Below, in pieces: positions 32,801 through 47,800 of a stretch of 64,000 nt of DNA. A program made the translations under genes and the position numbers. Under the pieces are notes generated by a model, which was not told the DNA's origin, did no database searches, and worked only from the letters and a program-made list of their open reading frames with translations. Location: NCBI GenBank assembly GCA_900708905.1, contig CAADRB010000066.1:528709-592708 (forward strand), in the 5' to 3' direction. The DNA is from Hymenolepis diminuta. Lineage: Eukaryota > Platyhelminthes > Cestoda > Cyclophyllidea > Hymenolepididae. Within the stretch, counting starts at the first letter, position 1. Each line of letters starts with the position of its first letter.

Positions 32801-35800
32801 AGACAATTATTGATTAATTGATTAGCGCTCTGAAGCTCAATGGTTGATCAACATATCGGATTTTCGATCCCGAGCTGAAACATCACCAAATTACGAGCTA
32901 TTTTAAGTAATTTATGTTCGCACTTTTTTCACCAACTGCCAAATGAAGCCACTTTTAAGCCGCTCAGAAAAAAGTACAATGTGAGCTGTCTTCGCGAAAA
33001 ATGGGGTGTTATCATTACAGAGAAAAATACGCGTTATTTGTAATTTTGGAATACGTTGACATACAATAATTCCTATACAAAAACACAGGCATGGATATAT
33101 GAGATATTCATTTTTACCTACCCACTGTGCGTAAAGGAAATGGAATGCATGTAAAGGAATCAAACCCAATTTCACTTTGTAGTTTGTGGTTCTTAAGAAC
33201 GCACAAGTGGGGAGTGAAATGCTGGTAGTAGTAGCATTTGGCGCATTCACGACAGCTGTTGTGTACTCGTGGGACTTTTCAGAAAACGCAGAATTATTAC
33301 TACAACACCATGTAATGTTGTAGGAGGAGATCGCTAATAGCAGCCGCACTGTGGCGAGAGGGGGAAAAGAGTTGGAACTTTGATTAATTGGACTAGAAAC
33401 TGTGAACTGAGTGTCTCTTTTACCCTCCAGTTGGTAAAAGAAAGATTTTCTTTGATGATCTATTCCTAGTAGTTAATGTGCTAATGACTGATGAAGCTCG
33501 ATTTGCACTTAGAGAAAAAAAGGATCACCTTCTACACGTTCACTTCTTTTTACATAGATTGATCAGGGGTTTTTCGGAATATGGTTTTGGGAAAGTGAAA
33601 TTAAAAAGGTAGTTGGAGAAAATTCAGATTAACGAGTAGGCTAACATATAAGAAAAGGAGCAAACCCTCAGTTCCGAATTTCGTTATTCAATTACTTGTT
33701 TTACCAATCAAAGATATCCGGAAAAAGTTTCACTTTCTCCACATTCACCTTTTACACATATGGAATTTTTGAGGCGGTGGGTTTGGAAAGTTAAACTGAA
33801 TATGTGTTCAGGAAAAAAGGTGATAATTGAATAGATTAATACATATAGAAAAGAATCAATATTTGGTTCAGAATTCCGTCAACGAATCCTTTTCTGTAGA
33901 ATTTAGGATTTTTACGAAATGCTAAATATAAATTAAAGGAAGTAAAAACGTCTAAATATAGTAATCAATAGGGATACCTGGTAGAATTATAAATACAAAC
34001 ACATCTGGTTTAGCCAACAAAAGGAAATCATTTACAAAGTATTGTCATTGTCAACAGAGGACTTTAAACTTTACAGTTATGAGGAAGAGAGTGGAGCAGC
34101 CATCTTTTTTTTTGGAGTAATTTGAGATGTAAACTTCTAATATCGAACAGATTACGTCTGCTTTGTGAAATATGTGGCAATTAAGCTACAAGTGGATTCA
34201 AATCTTTGTTCATGAAAAGCAGTTAATTCGTCCTCTCCCAATCGTCTCGAAAATTAATGAACGGAAACGAACTTTTATCAACTATCATGAGAAGCGAATC
34301 ACAAATTGATTTGCAGTAAAATCATTTAATCTTAAGAAAGAAATTCTCATATTCCACCTTCCTTACCTTTAAATAAATGTAATATCAAGTGCTTTGTATC
34401 GTAATGTCCGATTCATATTTAAATATGGACATAAACTAATCATTCAGTTGATTAAATAGACAAATATCCGCTGATAAATGGCTAAGCAAAAATATTCGAA
34501 ATATGATACCCAATAGAAGAAACCATTGGCAGAAGAAAGAATAAGAAGGCATCGAAAAACCGAAAACACTGAAAAAATAGAAGGAACAAATAGCGACCCA
34601 CATCTAAGTCTTCTTCTTTGCTACAATGTAACACGTTGAGTGTAGAATATGCGTAAATAACCCCCAAGTACGATAGAAGGAAAAAACGCTGAGGATACGA
34701 GGACGCTAGAACAAAAAATGCCCTTTTCCTCGTTAACTATATGGCGTGCGAAGGAGATAATAGTAGGGGAACTAAAATAAGTGATGTGTATATTAGCACT
34801 CATTCTCCGATTAAGTAAATGGTATTTAATTATATTTACAGAAAGCAAGATGACATCAAAGTATATGGGTGGTTAATACACCACGGTAAAATATGAGAGT
34901 TTGATGGTCCAGAACAACAAATGTGCATATCACATTAAATGAGGTGTTGCAAAGGAAAGAGCATTCGTCAAAACTCTACCGAAATGGGTTTAACTGTGTT
35001 AACGAACTAATTACTATAGGGATGAACACACAAGTCCTTTCTTAATAGCTAAACACTTTTATAAAATCCTTACTGTGGTAACAAGGCTCTCAGTGTCTGA
35101 CCTTATGATAAATTCTCTTTGAGACACAGCGATTTGGGTATGATTAATTTCCCTCTATTACCAAAAGTGTATCTAATTTGTTTATTTAATTATTTTCTAT
35201 TGACAAATCAGTCAAAACTTGTTCTCTTTGGGTCTTTTGCATGTAGTACTCGATACATTAAACTTCGTTTCGGGGAAGTAAAGACTGTCATCATTAGTAA
35301 TGATAACCCTTTCAAGTCTGAAATAATTGTCTTTAAGTAATAACTTGTGCCTATTATAGATAGTTAGAAATCGCGAATATTCTTCTAGCGATATGTTATT
35401 CTATGAAAAAGCTGTTGCCACAAAAGAGCCTAGTTGAACACAACTCCTAACCATTTTGTCGAACTGTAAGCTAAGATTAATGTGATTTTTTAGGTAGCTC
35501 CAGGACGTTATCGATCTGAAATTAGATCGGAAAATACATGACACAAAAATATTTCGATCTGGTCGGCAATTATTCCTGGAAAGGTAGCAAATAACCCGAA
35601 CTCTATCTATGATTCTTCATATTCCCTTTAATTGGATCTACGATACTGAAATACCAAAATAAAAATGTGGTACAAAACAATTAATAGAGATTTACCTACC
35701 ATGTGGAAGCGGTAAATGCTTTCGATTTGTCGGTTATTGTGCTGCAAGATAAGAAGTTGTGACTTGCAAACAGCATAAAACCACTGCAAACGATTAATCA

Positions 35801-38800
35801 GGCTAATTTTCTCATACTTTGATTCCAGGAATGGAGATGCACATTTGAAGAATACATTGTCATTACCTTCAATGTCAATTGTTCAAAAAACAGTGATTAA
35901 GTGTAAATACAGTGATTATTAAACCGAAAATTTTTTATTAAGCTACCAAGGTTATTAGTTCACCCCGCTAGTGCTACCTTACGACAGCGATAAGTGGTAT
36001 TTCGCTCCAAAAGTCTAGAAGTGTAGAAACTAGGACGCAGGTTAGTCATCACACTTAGACAAGATGGGAATAGGGAAATAGCTGCTGTCACCTCATCACC
36101 TCTATGTATGTGACCTGACAACACACACCTGCAATCACTCGGCTGGCCATTCCTTAGGTGATCATATGCCAACAGACATCAGCACCACATGTGACCCGCC
36201 AGTCGGACAGTCATGTTTTTTGCGACATCAAGGCTTCGCCACCACCACCACCACAACTGGTCATTAAACATGGCTGAGACTGAAAGCCTAGATACTAAAG
36301 ATTGTAAATAAACTGGAAGAGAAAATGATGAATGTTAAATGGGGTCAATTAATTATAGAGGAAATCTAAAAAATCCGGTTGAAGAAGGAATTAACAACAC
36401 TTCGTTTGAGTAAAGAAAAGGTGTCCCGAATTATTATGGAAAGGAAATCGCATTTTATCACTCCGTTTAACCAGGAGTTACATGTGCGATTGACCGTTAC
36501 AATCACTGGAGGTACATCAACAGGCGTCCAACTTGTAACCTCCAACTTGACAGACTTACACGAATACTGCTGCATTATCGATGCACGACTAAATATCTGG
36601 AGCCTATTAGCATTTAAATATTTCAAATCGCTAAAACATTAAGTATAATAGAAAGCAAGTTATCCAAGATTTAAAATACATGGTACCTGTGTAGTAAAAG
36701 TATTCTATCTTCCGAATTTTAGAAATCAACACCTCGAAATAGCGTCACCTCCTTTACAATTGCTCTAAAGAGGAATTTTAAATGTAATAGAATCGGTAAT
36801 AAGGATAATCATTCGAATAAAATTTCGAGAATTCGATAATATGAACTATCCGTATGCATGTGGAATTTGATGTGAATGAAATAAGAGGGTATCTCGTTTT
36901 TATTCAAGTCACGAATGAAGCTTAGATGAAGTCTATCACAAAATCGACTTTAGTATATAAGACTATATACTGTTCTAAGCGTCTTTTTTTATTATTTTAA
37001 ACCCACCAGTTCATTCTATCATTTGACTCAATTCTAAATAAAGAGAAACAAAAATATACATTCAATTAGCATCAATTTAAGAACTAAAACACATCAAAAC
37101 AGGATGTTTGTTCAGGCGATTAACTCGCTCTTGGATTAGATTTGATTTTCCAGAACAAAAGAAACGTAATTGAAATATTGCCATTCACTCCTACATAATC
37201 CCATGGGGATTAAGGGAAAATAAAGCTAATAAGATTGAGAAACAACTGTCAAGGGATGTATGGAGTAAGACAATTAACAAAACATTAAACTAAACTTGGC
37301 AGTGGGTTACGAAATAATTAAGTAGGCAATTAGATGTACAAAAAATCGTGGGCAAAAAGAATAAGTCAGGTTTTAAACATTTCACCTAAGCCGAAGTCTT
37401 ATTCTTTATACAGAAAATAGTAAATTAAGTAGTCTGTTCTTTGTCTACCAACGGTAATTTCAATTACTAAGTATCTTCGAGGCATAAGAACTGAACTTTT
37501 AGCAAAATAACTGCCGTAAATGCAGTTAGATCCATCAAGTAATAACAGATACAGTTGACTTTACCCTATTTTACGCAACCTACACCGATTTATTCAAACT
37601 AACCCATTGCCCAAGTGAACTAAAACTCCATTTATCATACAATGGTGTCATAAACCCTTGTAAAAGTGGAGTGTTACTGCAAAAATAGCAGAAAAAGGAG
37701 AAACGAAGTCGGCAGTTTCGAGAAAAAACAGCAGGAGAACAAGGCTGTATTGAAGAAAATGTCTTTTTCTTTTTCGAGAGGAACTAATTTAATAATGAAC
37801 TTTAAAATTAAAACATTTAGGAGAACCTTTGTAATCTTCAACTTGGGTTCTTTGATATTCCTTTTCGTACTTCTTAACTTCTCAATTTCTACATTTGAGA
37901 CACGAATCCTCCCTGGCATAAAACCTATCTCTGGTTCTGGATGGTGGTTGTCTTGGTTACGCGTTCGAATGCGTTCATCATTCATCTATGTAGAGGCATA
38001 AATTCTTGATTGATTTTCTTCATTCATTCTTAGTACAAGGAGGAATTTACGTACCTTTATTAAATTCCCATAACTACTTCGACTTTCTAATTCTACCGAT
38101 TGCATTCCCCCCCCCCCCATCTCACCTTAAAATGTCTGAATTATTGATCCTACGGATCATTGCGATATCCTGTTATACAAATAAATTTAACCTTTAATTC
38201 AAATCCGTGTCATTTTGTATTCAAATTGAAACAGCCTTTAAATTATGAAATCAATAAATGCACTTTGCAAAGCACAGTGATAACAGTTTAATCACTTAGC
38301 CTGTGCTATCGAATTTTAAACGCGTCCTAAAAGTTACCTTTTGGTGACTGTCTGGGATTTTTAATCACAATCCCACTTTTGATTGAATAGAAAATTCAAA
38401 TTTATGCTTAGGAGACATTAGAAGCAATCGTAACGCATAAATCTCCGTTTATAAAGCATCCAATGAATCTTTGCGTGCAAGACTAAGCAAATCTTGCAAA
38501 CAGGACTATCGTATCATGTCAATTAAGCCATGGTCCAGCAGAGGGAGCATATGAGAAGGGGGGATAGGTTGTGTGATAGAACCATCGAATTCCGACACCG
38601 CCCAAACTCCAGAATGAGCACAGCTCTCACGCATTTAATTTTTCCCCTTGTTCCCCCTTTAATGGCTTTTAAAGGTAGGATTTCAGCCATCAGAGAGGAA
38701 TAAATTTATGATGGCCAAAATAACTTCAAGGTTTGAGAGAGTTATAAATAAGCGGAGTTAATATAACAAGATATTTAGTGGAATTAATTTTGTTCAATTT

Positions 38801-41800
38801 AAATGAATCGTTATGGAAATCAGCATATTCATCTAAATTTAATATGAATCAAGATTCTAATGTGAAAAAGGTTATTGTTTAGGTTGGGTCATTGCAATTC
38901 CAAGCTTGTAGGAACTTCATCATGATAAAGGAAGGATACAGAAACTTTAAAGAATGAGAAATTGAGAGAGGTTTTGGAAAGTACGGCTCTTCTATGTTGT
39001 GGTAATCCCAAGAGGTCTAGTTTCTGCAGCTATGATATATCTATTTTGCCCACTAAGTACCGTCAGACTGCAGTTGACTCAGAACCAGAGAGATAAGAGA
39101 GTGGCTAACCCAAGACAGTTGCATAGATAAGCAAAGACCTTACATAGAAACAATTTCTTCCTACTTCAGGTTTCTGGGGATCAAAACACCATTAGACGGA
39201 TAACAGTTTTAGTCCCAAATAACTGTCAAACTGTCAGGAGTGATGTGCGCCCGAGCATTTTTAAGGCTGATGGGCGACGTGCAGACAACATGCAGGAGTT
39301 GATTAATCTGAGACAAAGCATAAACCCTGTTTTATCGGCTTCCTATCAGAAGGTATAACTAGAATGCTTCAATGCGATAAGGCAGGACTGATCAATGCCT
39401 AAAATATGTGAAAATTCGACAAGCAGCTAAAGGGAGCGGATGAAACCAAGCGCAGCTCAATAAGCGTCGGTCAAAAACTGAGACAAATTTGATAAGCAAC
39501 TCGATGAAACATGAGTCATATTGAAGCTCAATATGTGATAGAGAAAATTGAGATAAATCGATAAACAAAATAAGATCGCGAAGTAACCTCTTAGTACCCT
39601 TATAAGTAGAAACGAGTTGGTATATTAAACAAGCAGTGATCTATATTAACTTCATCAAGACGAATGTGTTATTTATTAGTAAAATTGCGTAATTATCAAA
39701 GTTACTTGTGTTTTGTTTTTTTCTCATTTAAATGGGCGATGGTTATTTTCACAAAACTAGACAGGAAGTCAAACAGCAGCAGCAGCAGCAATTAAGATGG
39801 ACAGATTCGACAGGAGCGGAGGTATTAAAGCTACGATTTTTTGCTTATATCTTGAGTCTCTAAGTGCGATGTCGAAAATTATTATTAGTGAGGGATTTAT
39901 TGAGTGCTTTAATTTGTCTCTCCCCCCCTCACCACATAATCTTTTCGTTGCCATAAAAACGAAGAGAAAAACGCTGTTTTTCTTTAATTGAATTTACAGA
40001 TTAGTAAATCCAAAGATTGATTGAGAAGCCCAAAATAGGTATTGATACACCAGAAAGTTCAAATAAAGAGCGAAGAGGAGGGTATTAAAAGAATCAAGAG
40101 CTTCATGTAATTTGAATTCTGGATTCATCAAGTTGGACGATTGAGTTCAAAACTTGGGATCTGATTTCTAAATTTAATTATTTGCTGTTTGCATTACAGC
40201 TCATGTAATTAAAGGGTAAATTGAAGAGATGTCCATATCCACTTTGGTACATTTACCCATTTTATCAAAAGAGCAGCTATATTAGCTAAATCTAGTACTA
40301 ACTAAGATTTTGAAACTAAGAGTTTTTGCAGTCATCAATATTTCGGGGGATCCTTTAGTGTAGCATAGCGTTAGTGTATAGGACTAAAGCCATAAAACCC
40401 GTAGACACGAATCCGTTCACGAAAAATTAACCCCAGTCAACCTTGTGGGGAAACAATACGCGAATTCTTCGATCAGAAAGGATTGTGGTCACTAAATATG
40501 TCGGAACTAGACTCTGGTAAGCTGAGATATCACCTTTAATAGCTAGAAGACAACAGTCTTTTCCAAATCAGAACACCGAAGACTGAGAGGAGACCCGGGC
40601 GTATTGGAGGGTGACAGTGCAAATACAAGAAAGAGAGAAAGAACGTAGAGTGAAACAGGGAAAGGGAAAGGGGAAGTGAAAACAAAGCATCAGTGGGGAT
40701 TCATCGCAAAGTAGAGGCGAATGAAAATTGATAATTACTTTACACATGCGCTTTGAGTAAAGAGAAGTGAGATGCCTAGATTACGGAATCATTCGAACAC
40801 AAAAATGGTTTCACAAAAATACCGTTTAAATTATCATGATGTACGAAAACAAGATTCATAATTCAGTTTTGCGGAAAATAGACTTTTAAGTAGCACAGTG
40901 TCAAATTTTCGTGAAGCGATGGTGGGAGATTATCGGAAAAATTTTTGCTCAATAAAGCAAATTAACGGCAGCCTAAAACAAAATCCCAATTTTAAGCAAT
41001 TTGGCGACAGCCCGAAGTAATTTAATCCACGTTTCACAGTCAAAAGAACCCATTGAAAGGCACTTCATTATAAGTGAATATTGCATGGACGCTGAAAAAA
41101 GTACGTAGAGTGAGTGGGGCATTTTCCATGTTCTCATTAACCACTTTATACTTTCCATTAGAGAAGAGGAAAAAGGAGGAGAGGTAGATTAATGTAGCTT
41201 ATCCCACTGACTACTCCTCTCCTCTCACTAAACAGTGAAAAAAAACCACAAGAACAATTAAACCTGGAAATGAAAATGAGAAGATATGACCTAAGTGAAT
41301 AGCACAAAAACGCATTGGCAAGCATTAATCTAGCTTAGAAAACATAAGTTAAGTTTATTCCTTGGATTCTTAAATTTACCTAATATGGAAAAAGGTTTAA
41401 TCTATTATGAAAGGGATTAGTAAGCAAGAATAGAAATGAGAACCACAAAGAAACCTCAAGAGCCTGTAAGCAAAACTGAAAAAAAAGAAGTTGAACCAAA
41501 GGCAATCATAAAATTTGCCTTAAAAAATAACTCAAGTCTTTCTGCGTGGCCAGAAAAAATGCAATTAAATGAAAATTTTAGGTTAGTCTTACGATTTCTG
41601 CTAGAAAATTGTAACCATTAGAACTATCGAATGGTAGACACGGCTTTCATAGCATTTGTTTGTCTATAAGATGCTAGATGTTTTGGGAAAAGTCTTCAAA
41701 AGGCGAGTCATATTTTAACATTAACAGTAAAAATGAAAAATGGTGACGAGCCATTAGACAAGCTGGCAGATAAATGCCACTTAATTGCCAAATTTGAAAG

Positions 41801-44800
41801 ATTTTAAGAGTTCGGTATCCAGGCTCTAATCAAAAAAACGCTCACAAAACATGGAAATCTTAGCAAATTTTACACCTACACTCAAGAGTGCAATAAAAAG
41901 GTGATATGTTCATGTTATAAAAGGACAACCAATAGTCGCCAACGCCAGGTATTAAGGAATACCTGAGCTCTGACAACCACTCTTTCATAGTTATTTTTTA
42001 TGTACAGAAGCCAATATAAGGTCTTGCTATGCGAGAGTGCTCGATGAATAATTACATATATCAGATTGTAATAGAAGTCCTGTCCAATTTTTGAGCTGCG
42101 TTTAGGGTACGATTACTTCAATTTAGATTGTTAATGTTGTACGTTTGTCTATGGTAATTAATAAAATATTATGTCTTACTTCAGATTGTGTGATAATTAT
42201 CATTATTAATAACTATTTCTAGCCCTAATGTACACTCCAAATAAGGGGCATATCAGGCATATTTTACTGTTTGAATTTCATCAAGCAAATATGGCAAGCT
42301 CGGCAGCAAAAAGACTTATGGAAATGTTGTGAATGAAAAGATCTGCAGGTGATTTTCACCTCCACATTTCAAAAAGGATGACTTCACCCTGAAAGACAAA
42401 CCGAGAGTAGAATGCTCAAAAAACTCAATTCTGAGCAATTGCAAGTTGACATTGATGAAAATCCAACTTGCACTATTAGAGGATTGAGCAAAACCTTTAA
42501 CGTAAGCCATATGACCATATATAGGGAAGTGAAAAGACTTGGCTGGGAAATGCCCCCCCCCCCTTCCCACACGATCTACATGCAACAGTGTGTGGCCTGT
42601 TGTCTTTCACTGCGTTCTCGTGAACTGAACTTCAGGCACCTTTTTTAAACCGAATCATAACTGAAAGCGACGAGAAGTGATGGATCCTTTACAACAATTT
42701 CAAGCGCTAAAGACAGTGGTTCAAAGCCAATTCCACAACCGAGAAGTGGACTGCACCCGAAAAAAAATTCTTTATGTGTATGGTCGGATTTGAAGGGAAT
42801 TGTTTATTATGAACTAATGAGTGACAATCAAACATTAACATCTGAAGTTTACTGGCAGCAGCTAAAAGCAGTTAACGGAAAGCAGGAAAAACAGCCTTTT
42901 TGATCAATCGAAAAGGAGTGACCATGCCAATGCCAGACCTCACACTTCAAGAGCAACCAAAAATCTCGTTGAAGAGTTTGGTTGGGAAGTCGTGCATCAT
43001 CCATCATATTCTCCCGATCTTACACCAACCGATTTCCATCTTTTCAGGAGCTTACAGAATCATTTAATGGGACGAAGACTTACTTCAAGAGGAGAGGTGG
43101 AAATGAAGATAGTTTCTTTTATTGAGTCTAAATTGGCTAAATTCTATGAAGAAGGAATCAGAAAGCTAATGACAGGATGGGAAGATGTAATTAATAAAAA
43201 TGGTGACTATGTTGAACACTAAATAAATGTTTTTTTGACAAAATTTTTACTTTAATTCAAATTTAAAAAAAACGAACAATCGGATATATATTTCTTAAAT
43301 TTTAGCGAATAAGTTAGAGTGGCTTACTAATCGCCTCCGGTTACCTGAAGTATTTCATCAAATTGTGGAGCTGATGTGTTAATTTTGCATATTTGACGAT
43401 TTTAAATCATATAGCCAATATGAACACACCGCGTGAAATCACGAATATATCGATCACATGGTAGATCCACTGCATTACTACTGTATCATATGGTTATTGA
43501 CTCCAAGTAAATCGTTCAATCGGACATTTAAGCGACAGCCGCAATATTGGCACTATTTACCCGATTACTATTATCTACTGCTTAAAAGTTAGTGAGCTGT
43601 TAACTTTAGGAAATTTCTTTACATCAAGTTTATGAAGAAATTGGCAAAGCAAGCACTTCTTTAATCTGTCGCTAAAAATGTAAGTTTCCTTATGATCAAT
43701 CTGAAATTAAGGCTGCTCTGTGGATTAAGGAGAAAATACACGTCATCGAAAAAAATCTTCCTTCATAACTAAACACTGCAAGTCAAGGCAGCAGAAAAAA
43801 TCATACCGAAAAGGTTAGTAAAGTGTTCGAAAGGTAATCGTGACATTCCGCAGACATCCCCCTTCAATGCGTCTGAATTTAAAAGTTATACACCCCTTTG
43901 TCCTATTCTTATCTTTGATATGATCTATAAACAAGTGGACGGGTTATTAATACTAATGTTATAATGCAAATAGTTTCACTTATTTAAAAATAAATTTTTC
44001 GCTAAAATGTCGCTTCCTTCAAACGTACAAGAGCTGCATGCTCATGGATGTGTGAAGCATAAAACCGTATACTATACGTTTCTTTTATGTTCATTAGATT
44101 TGTCACGGATATGAAAGAAGCTAACTGAACCTTCGCAAATGGAACTCCCAAAATAGTCTAAATGCCCTCTATTAATTATTCTCTACTGCCGATATGGGAG
44201 ATTCCGTCTTCAAACACGTTATGATAGCCGTATGTGAGCATGCTCGCAAAAGGGAGATTTAATTGAGCAGTTAGGCTCTATTAAGACGTACAAACACCCG
44301 GCATTTAGAAGGGCGGAAACAAAGCGAGAGAAATAGAATGAGAGCACAACTTAATTATCTACCTTAAAGTGAAATGAGCATACACACTTGTATTAGTAGG
44401 TAAGAAAAAGAGACAGAAAAGGGAATAAAAAGGGGAAGGGAAAAGGTGGAGGAGGGAAAGTGGAATAAAGGGGGGAGTGAATAGGAAACACACCTTGGAG
44501 GTGTCGTAAAGGGACTCAAAAAGCAAGCGTGTGCACAGTCAGGTATGAAGATGACAATGAGGAGGGGGAGGGGAGAATGGGGAAGTTAAAGGAAGACCTA
44601 ATGAACCGATTCGCACGCCCACGTCCACCTACAGTCATTAAGTTTATTTTTGGAGCAAAATTTCTTTTCCCTTACAGAGTCGGAAAATAAAATTAGGATA
44701 AGAAATAGCAGTCAAGTGTGCTGTAATGGGCAATGACAAATTAAAGGAAAATTTATGCGCGTCCGTATTCTTTAGGCAGATAAATGGAAGCTATGAAACA

Positions 44801-47800
44801 AAAGATAAAAAAGAAAAATAACTCCATGTAAAGAACGTGTCAACTTATTGGCTCACTATAAGGTTCGGAAACCAACTTTTCGAATGGAAAGATAGTGAAG
44901 GATCATTATAGAAGCACATTCTCGGATCAACGCAAAGATCACAAAGAACTGTTAAGGAAAACAAAGTTGCCGACTCTTTAATGAAGTGCCAAGCTGCTTA
45001 AGGAACTGCAGGAGGATGTTTAAATGAAATTAAACGTCAGATAAAACTTTATACAATCAGTGTTCTTCCTATGTCCTATTAACTGATCATCAATCAAATT
45101 ATTTTATTTTAAAAATGGAGAACTACCTCACAATCATTCTGTATTTTATAAAGAATTTTAGTACTTACATTTAATTATATGAAACAATTAATTAAAATTA
45201 AATAATGACACCTTCCTTCATACAGGGAATGCAATATGGCCTTAAAAAAATGCAGTTAGAACGACAGCAGACTGGTTATAGAGCTACTTTCTCGATTGAT
45301 AAAAAACGCCAGAATAAGAGTGAATACACACGAAAACGTTTTGTCAGGGCTTCTTTGCAAGCACGAAAGCACGTCTTCGGCAAAGGAGAAGCGAAGTCAT
45401 AGCATACGGTCCAATCCAAATATGGGACAGGTATTGGAGGCGTATTGATGAGATGCTATATGAAGTAAGAACACAATGAGTCCCAAATCATACAATAGTA
45501 CTTGAAAAACAGCAAATAGATACTTCTAAGATTAGGACTAGGAAAATGATAGAAAAATCAGAGTCAATGTGATCTGTACATGTGTCTAAATGTAAATCAG
45601 ATACTGATAAATCGATAACCGATATAGTAACAGGTAAAGGTAATATTCTGCCTTCCGCTTATAATCTCAATTTTTTCTTTGACAAAAAATATAGTTAAGC
45701 AGAATGTATGACCAATTGAAGAAATTTTATCAATAATAACGCTAGAGAGATGGAGTTTCTGGTTATATGAAAGCAACAATGGGCCTTGACCTGTGGAAAT
45801 AATTTTTATTCGACGCACATCTACATTACCTTTTGTCATTAGAGAACTCTCAAACCGAACGCCTGTATTAGCAGTAAAGGGTGATAAACTCACCCCTTGA
45901 TTTCCGTGTAGAGTGCAGTATCAAGGAAGTACCAGGGAAGGAGGTGAAGGAGGAGAAGCAGAAGAGCCAGCCAACAGGAATCATGGAGACACCACAGTTC
46001 CACGACACCCGGAAGCACTGCCCAATATGTGCCCATCAGTGGTATTGCTCCCAGGATTGTAGCAATAACTGAAAAGTAAAAAAAGGAATATTAAAAGGTT
46101 ACACGTGGAGGTGCTTGTACTGTAGTTTCAATGATACCTTAAACTCGTTTACTAAGGAAATCATTCGGGAAATTTTAAATGTGGCATTAAGAATATTCTT
46201 ACGAGCATGACTATGACAAAAATATACGTCAACAATGGGTATTAGGAGGCCGATTCGAAAACTCTTTGCATATGAACAAAATTCACAGGTATCATCCCTC
46301 ACTCTCTGCTATATCGAATACTGGGTTTCTACGCCAGAGCCAGAGAATGGAATCTCGCTGCTGTTGCATTATTAGCTAAGTGGACAGCCAGTCATTTCCT
46401 TTTGATCCAAATCTGAATAAGCATTGCCTTCCTTAATTATCTAGTCGTAGTTTCCTGCCTTCTTCCTTCTGGCCCTTAACACCCAACAATACTGCGGACT
46501 ACATAAATGACTACGTACAGTTATATTACAGTGAAAATATAGACTGCAAAAGTCATGACTTTTTGAATGTAGGCGCATCTAATAACGAAGGTTAGCATTA
46601 TAAAAATACGGATGTTTTGTGTCATAGAGTTTTAGTTCGTACAACAGCCATTCCTCTTTATTCGTACCTTCTGATCCCGTTTCTTGATTTCTTAAACTCA
46701 CGAAATAATTTCCCAAAAACAAATTTTCCAAATTCAAAATAACGATGTTTACTCATCATTCCGACTAATAGCCGTATTAACTTTTGTCACGAATCTGAAG
46801 GTATCCAAAATCAGAAATGTTGGCAGAGCAAAAGCCGAAAAGTGTTTTGGTGCGCTCACTATAATTGGACGTGAACACGAATGTGGAATTGGCGCCAAAC
46901 CGAAAGAGACATGAGATGCGACGATAAACTCGAGTAAACAGCAGAGACGCAATGTGCGTACCATCATTTTAATACGCAATATAGCGCAATTGAAAAAGAG
47001 CATTAACTAAAAGTTTTGAAGTATAATAGCTGCAAAGCTGATATTATAGATGTAAGGAATTGGGAAGTATATACAAGGATCCGGAATACCTCAGATAAAG
47101 TACGTCTTAACTAAATCACATCCTAGTATACAGCATCAATTACGACTACTTAGACAAACTTAACAACAGAGGAAAGTCAATCATACTCAGGTCGCCACGT
47201 CTCAATGGGAGTTTATCAGATGGTCAAGCACTAGGGGTTAATCACGGTATAAGTGAGATTTGATAGGATTAACCACCATCTTGCATTTCCAAATGTACTC
47301 TTTCATCTACTAAGTGAATGGGTTTGTAAAATGCAAGGTTGAACGGCACCCGGCACAGCTTGCCTCTCCCCCAAAGTATTTAAAGTTAAATGCCTCCGAA
47401 CATCTAAGAAGAGGCACCAATGACTACTCAGAAAATTCTTAATTTTCAGGACCAATAAATGTAATATTTCAAGTAATACAACCTTCTGTAAAATTCATAT
47501 TTTTGATACGCATTTTAAATCGTATTTGACGTTTGAAATCATAGAATTCACCTTGAGTAAATTCTGGTGGACCCTGCTATGTTGAATTAATGTTAGCTGA
47601 TATACCTCTAAGTGTATCCTGACCATTTGAAGACAGAGCGTACTGTATAATGGTTTAACATTCGACAACCAACCAAATTCATCAGTTGGTCAATAGGCTC
47701 CTAATATCGTGGAGGAGGACTCGTACAGAAGCCAATGAGTCAAATCCAGAATTTTGATCTCAGGATATGATACAATGAACCATGGCGATCACTCAGAATT

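Larger units (their letters stand above)
29884..45893 (-). other. TMEM245 last intron, 16,010 bp
   Basis: The intron starts GTGAGT (right end) and ends TTTTCAG (left end). It contains repeat copies at 30912 and 31443, a tandem duplication at 33512-33898, a decayed mariner at about 42247-43290 and a coding-like repeat at 43616. Open frames inside it (for example 32912-33349 on the minus strand, 145 codons, and 37666-38001 on the plus strand) have no domain and are probably chance. Confidence 0.85.

Noticed and set aside
32912..33349. Longest ordinary open frame in the large intron (145 codons, minus strand)
   Set aside because: It shows no domain, no clear signal or splice context, and amino-acid make-up typical of chance frames.
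38040..38080. Similarity of the block around CCTTTATTAAATTCCCAT to 62760-62785
   Set aside because: The match covers only about 20-30 bases and does not extend, so a dispersed repeat cannot be claimed.
41888..41895. TATTGCAC on the minus strand within the last TMEM245 intron, the seed of the miR-92/25/32 family (vertebrate miR-32 lies in a TMEM245 intron)
   Set aside because: The surrounding sequence folds only into a roughly 30-nt hairpin (CACCT/AGGTG and CACTC/GAGTG), far too short for a microRNA precursor, and the rest of the mature sequence does not match. An 8-mer is expected by chance at this scale.
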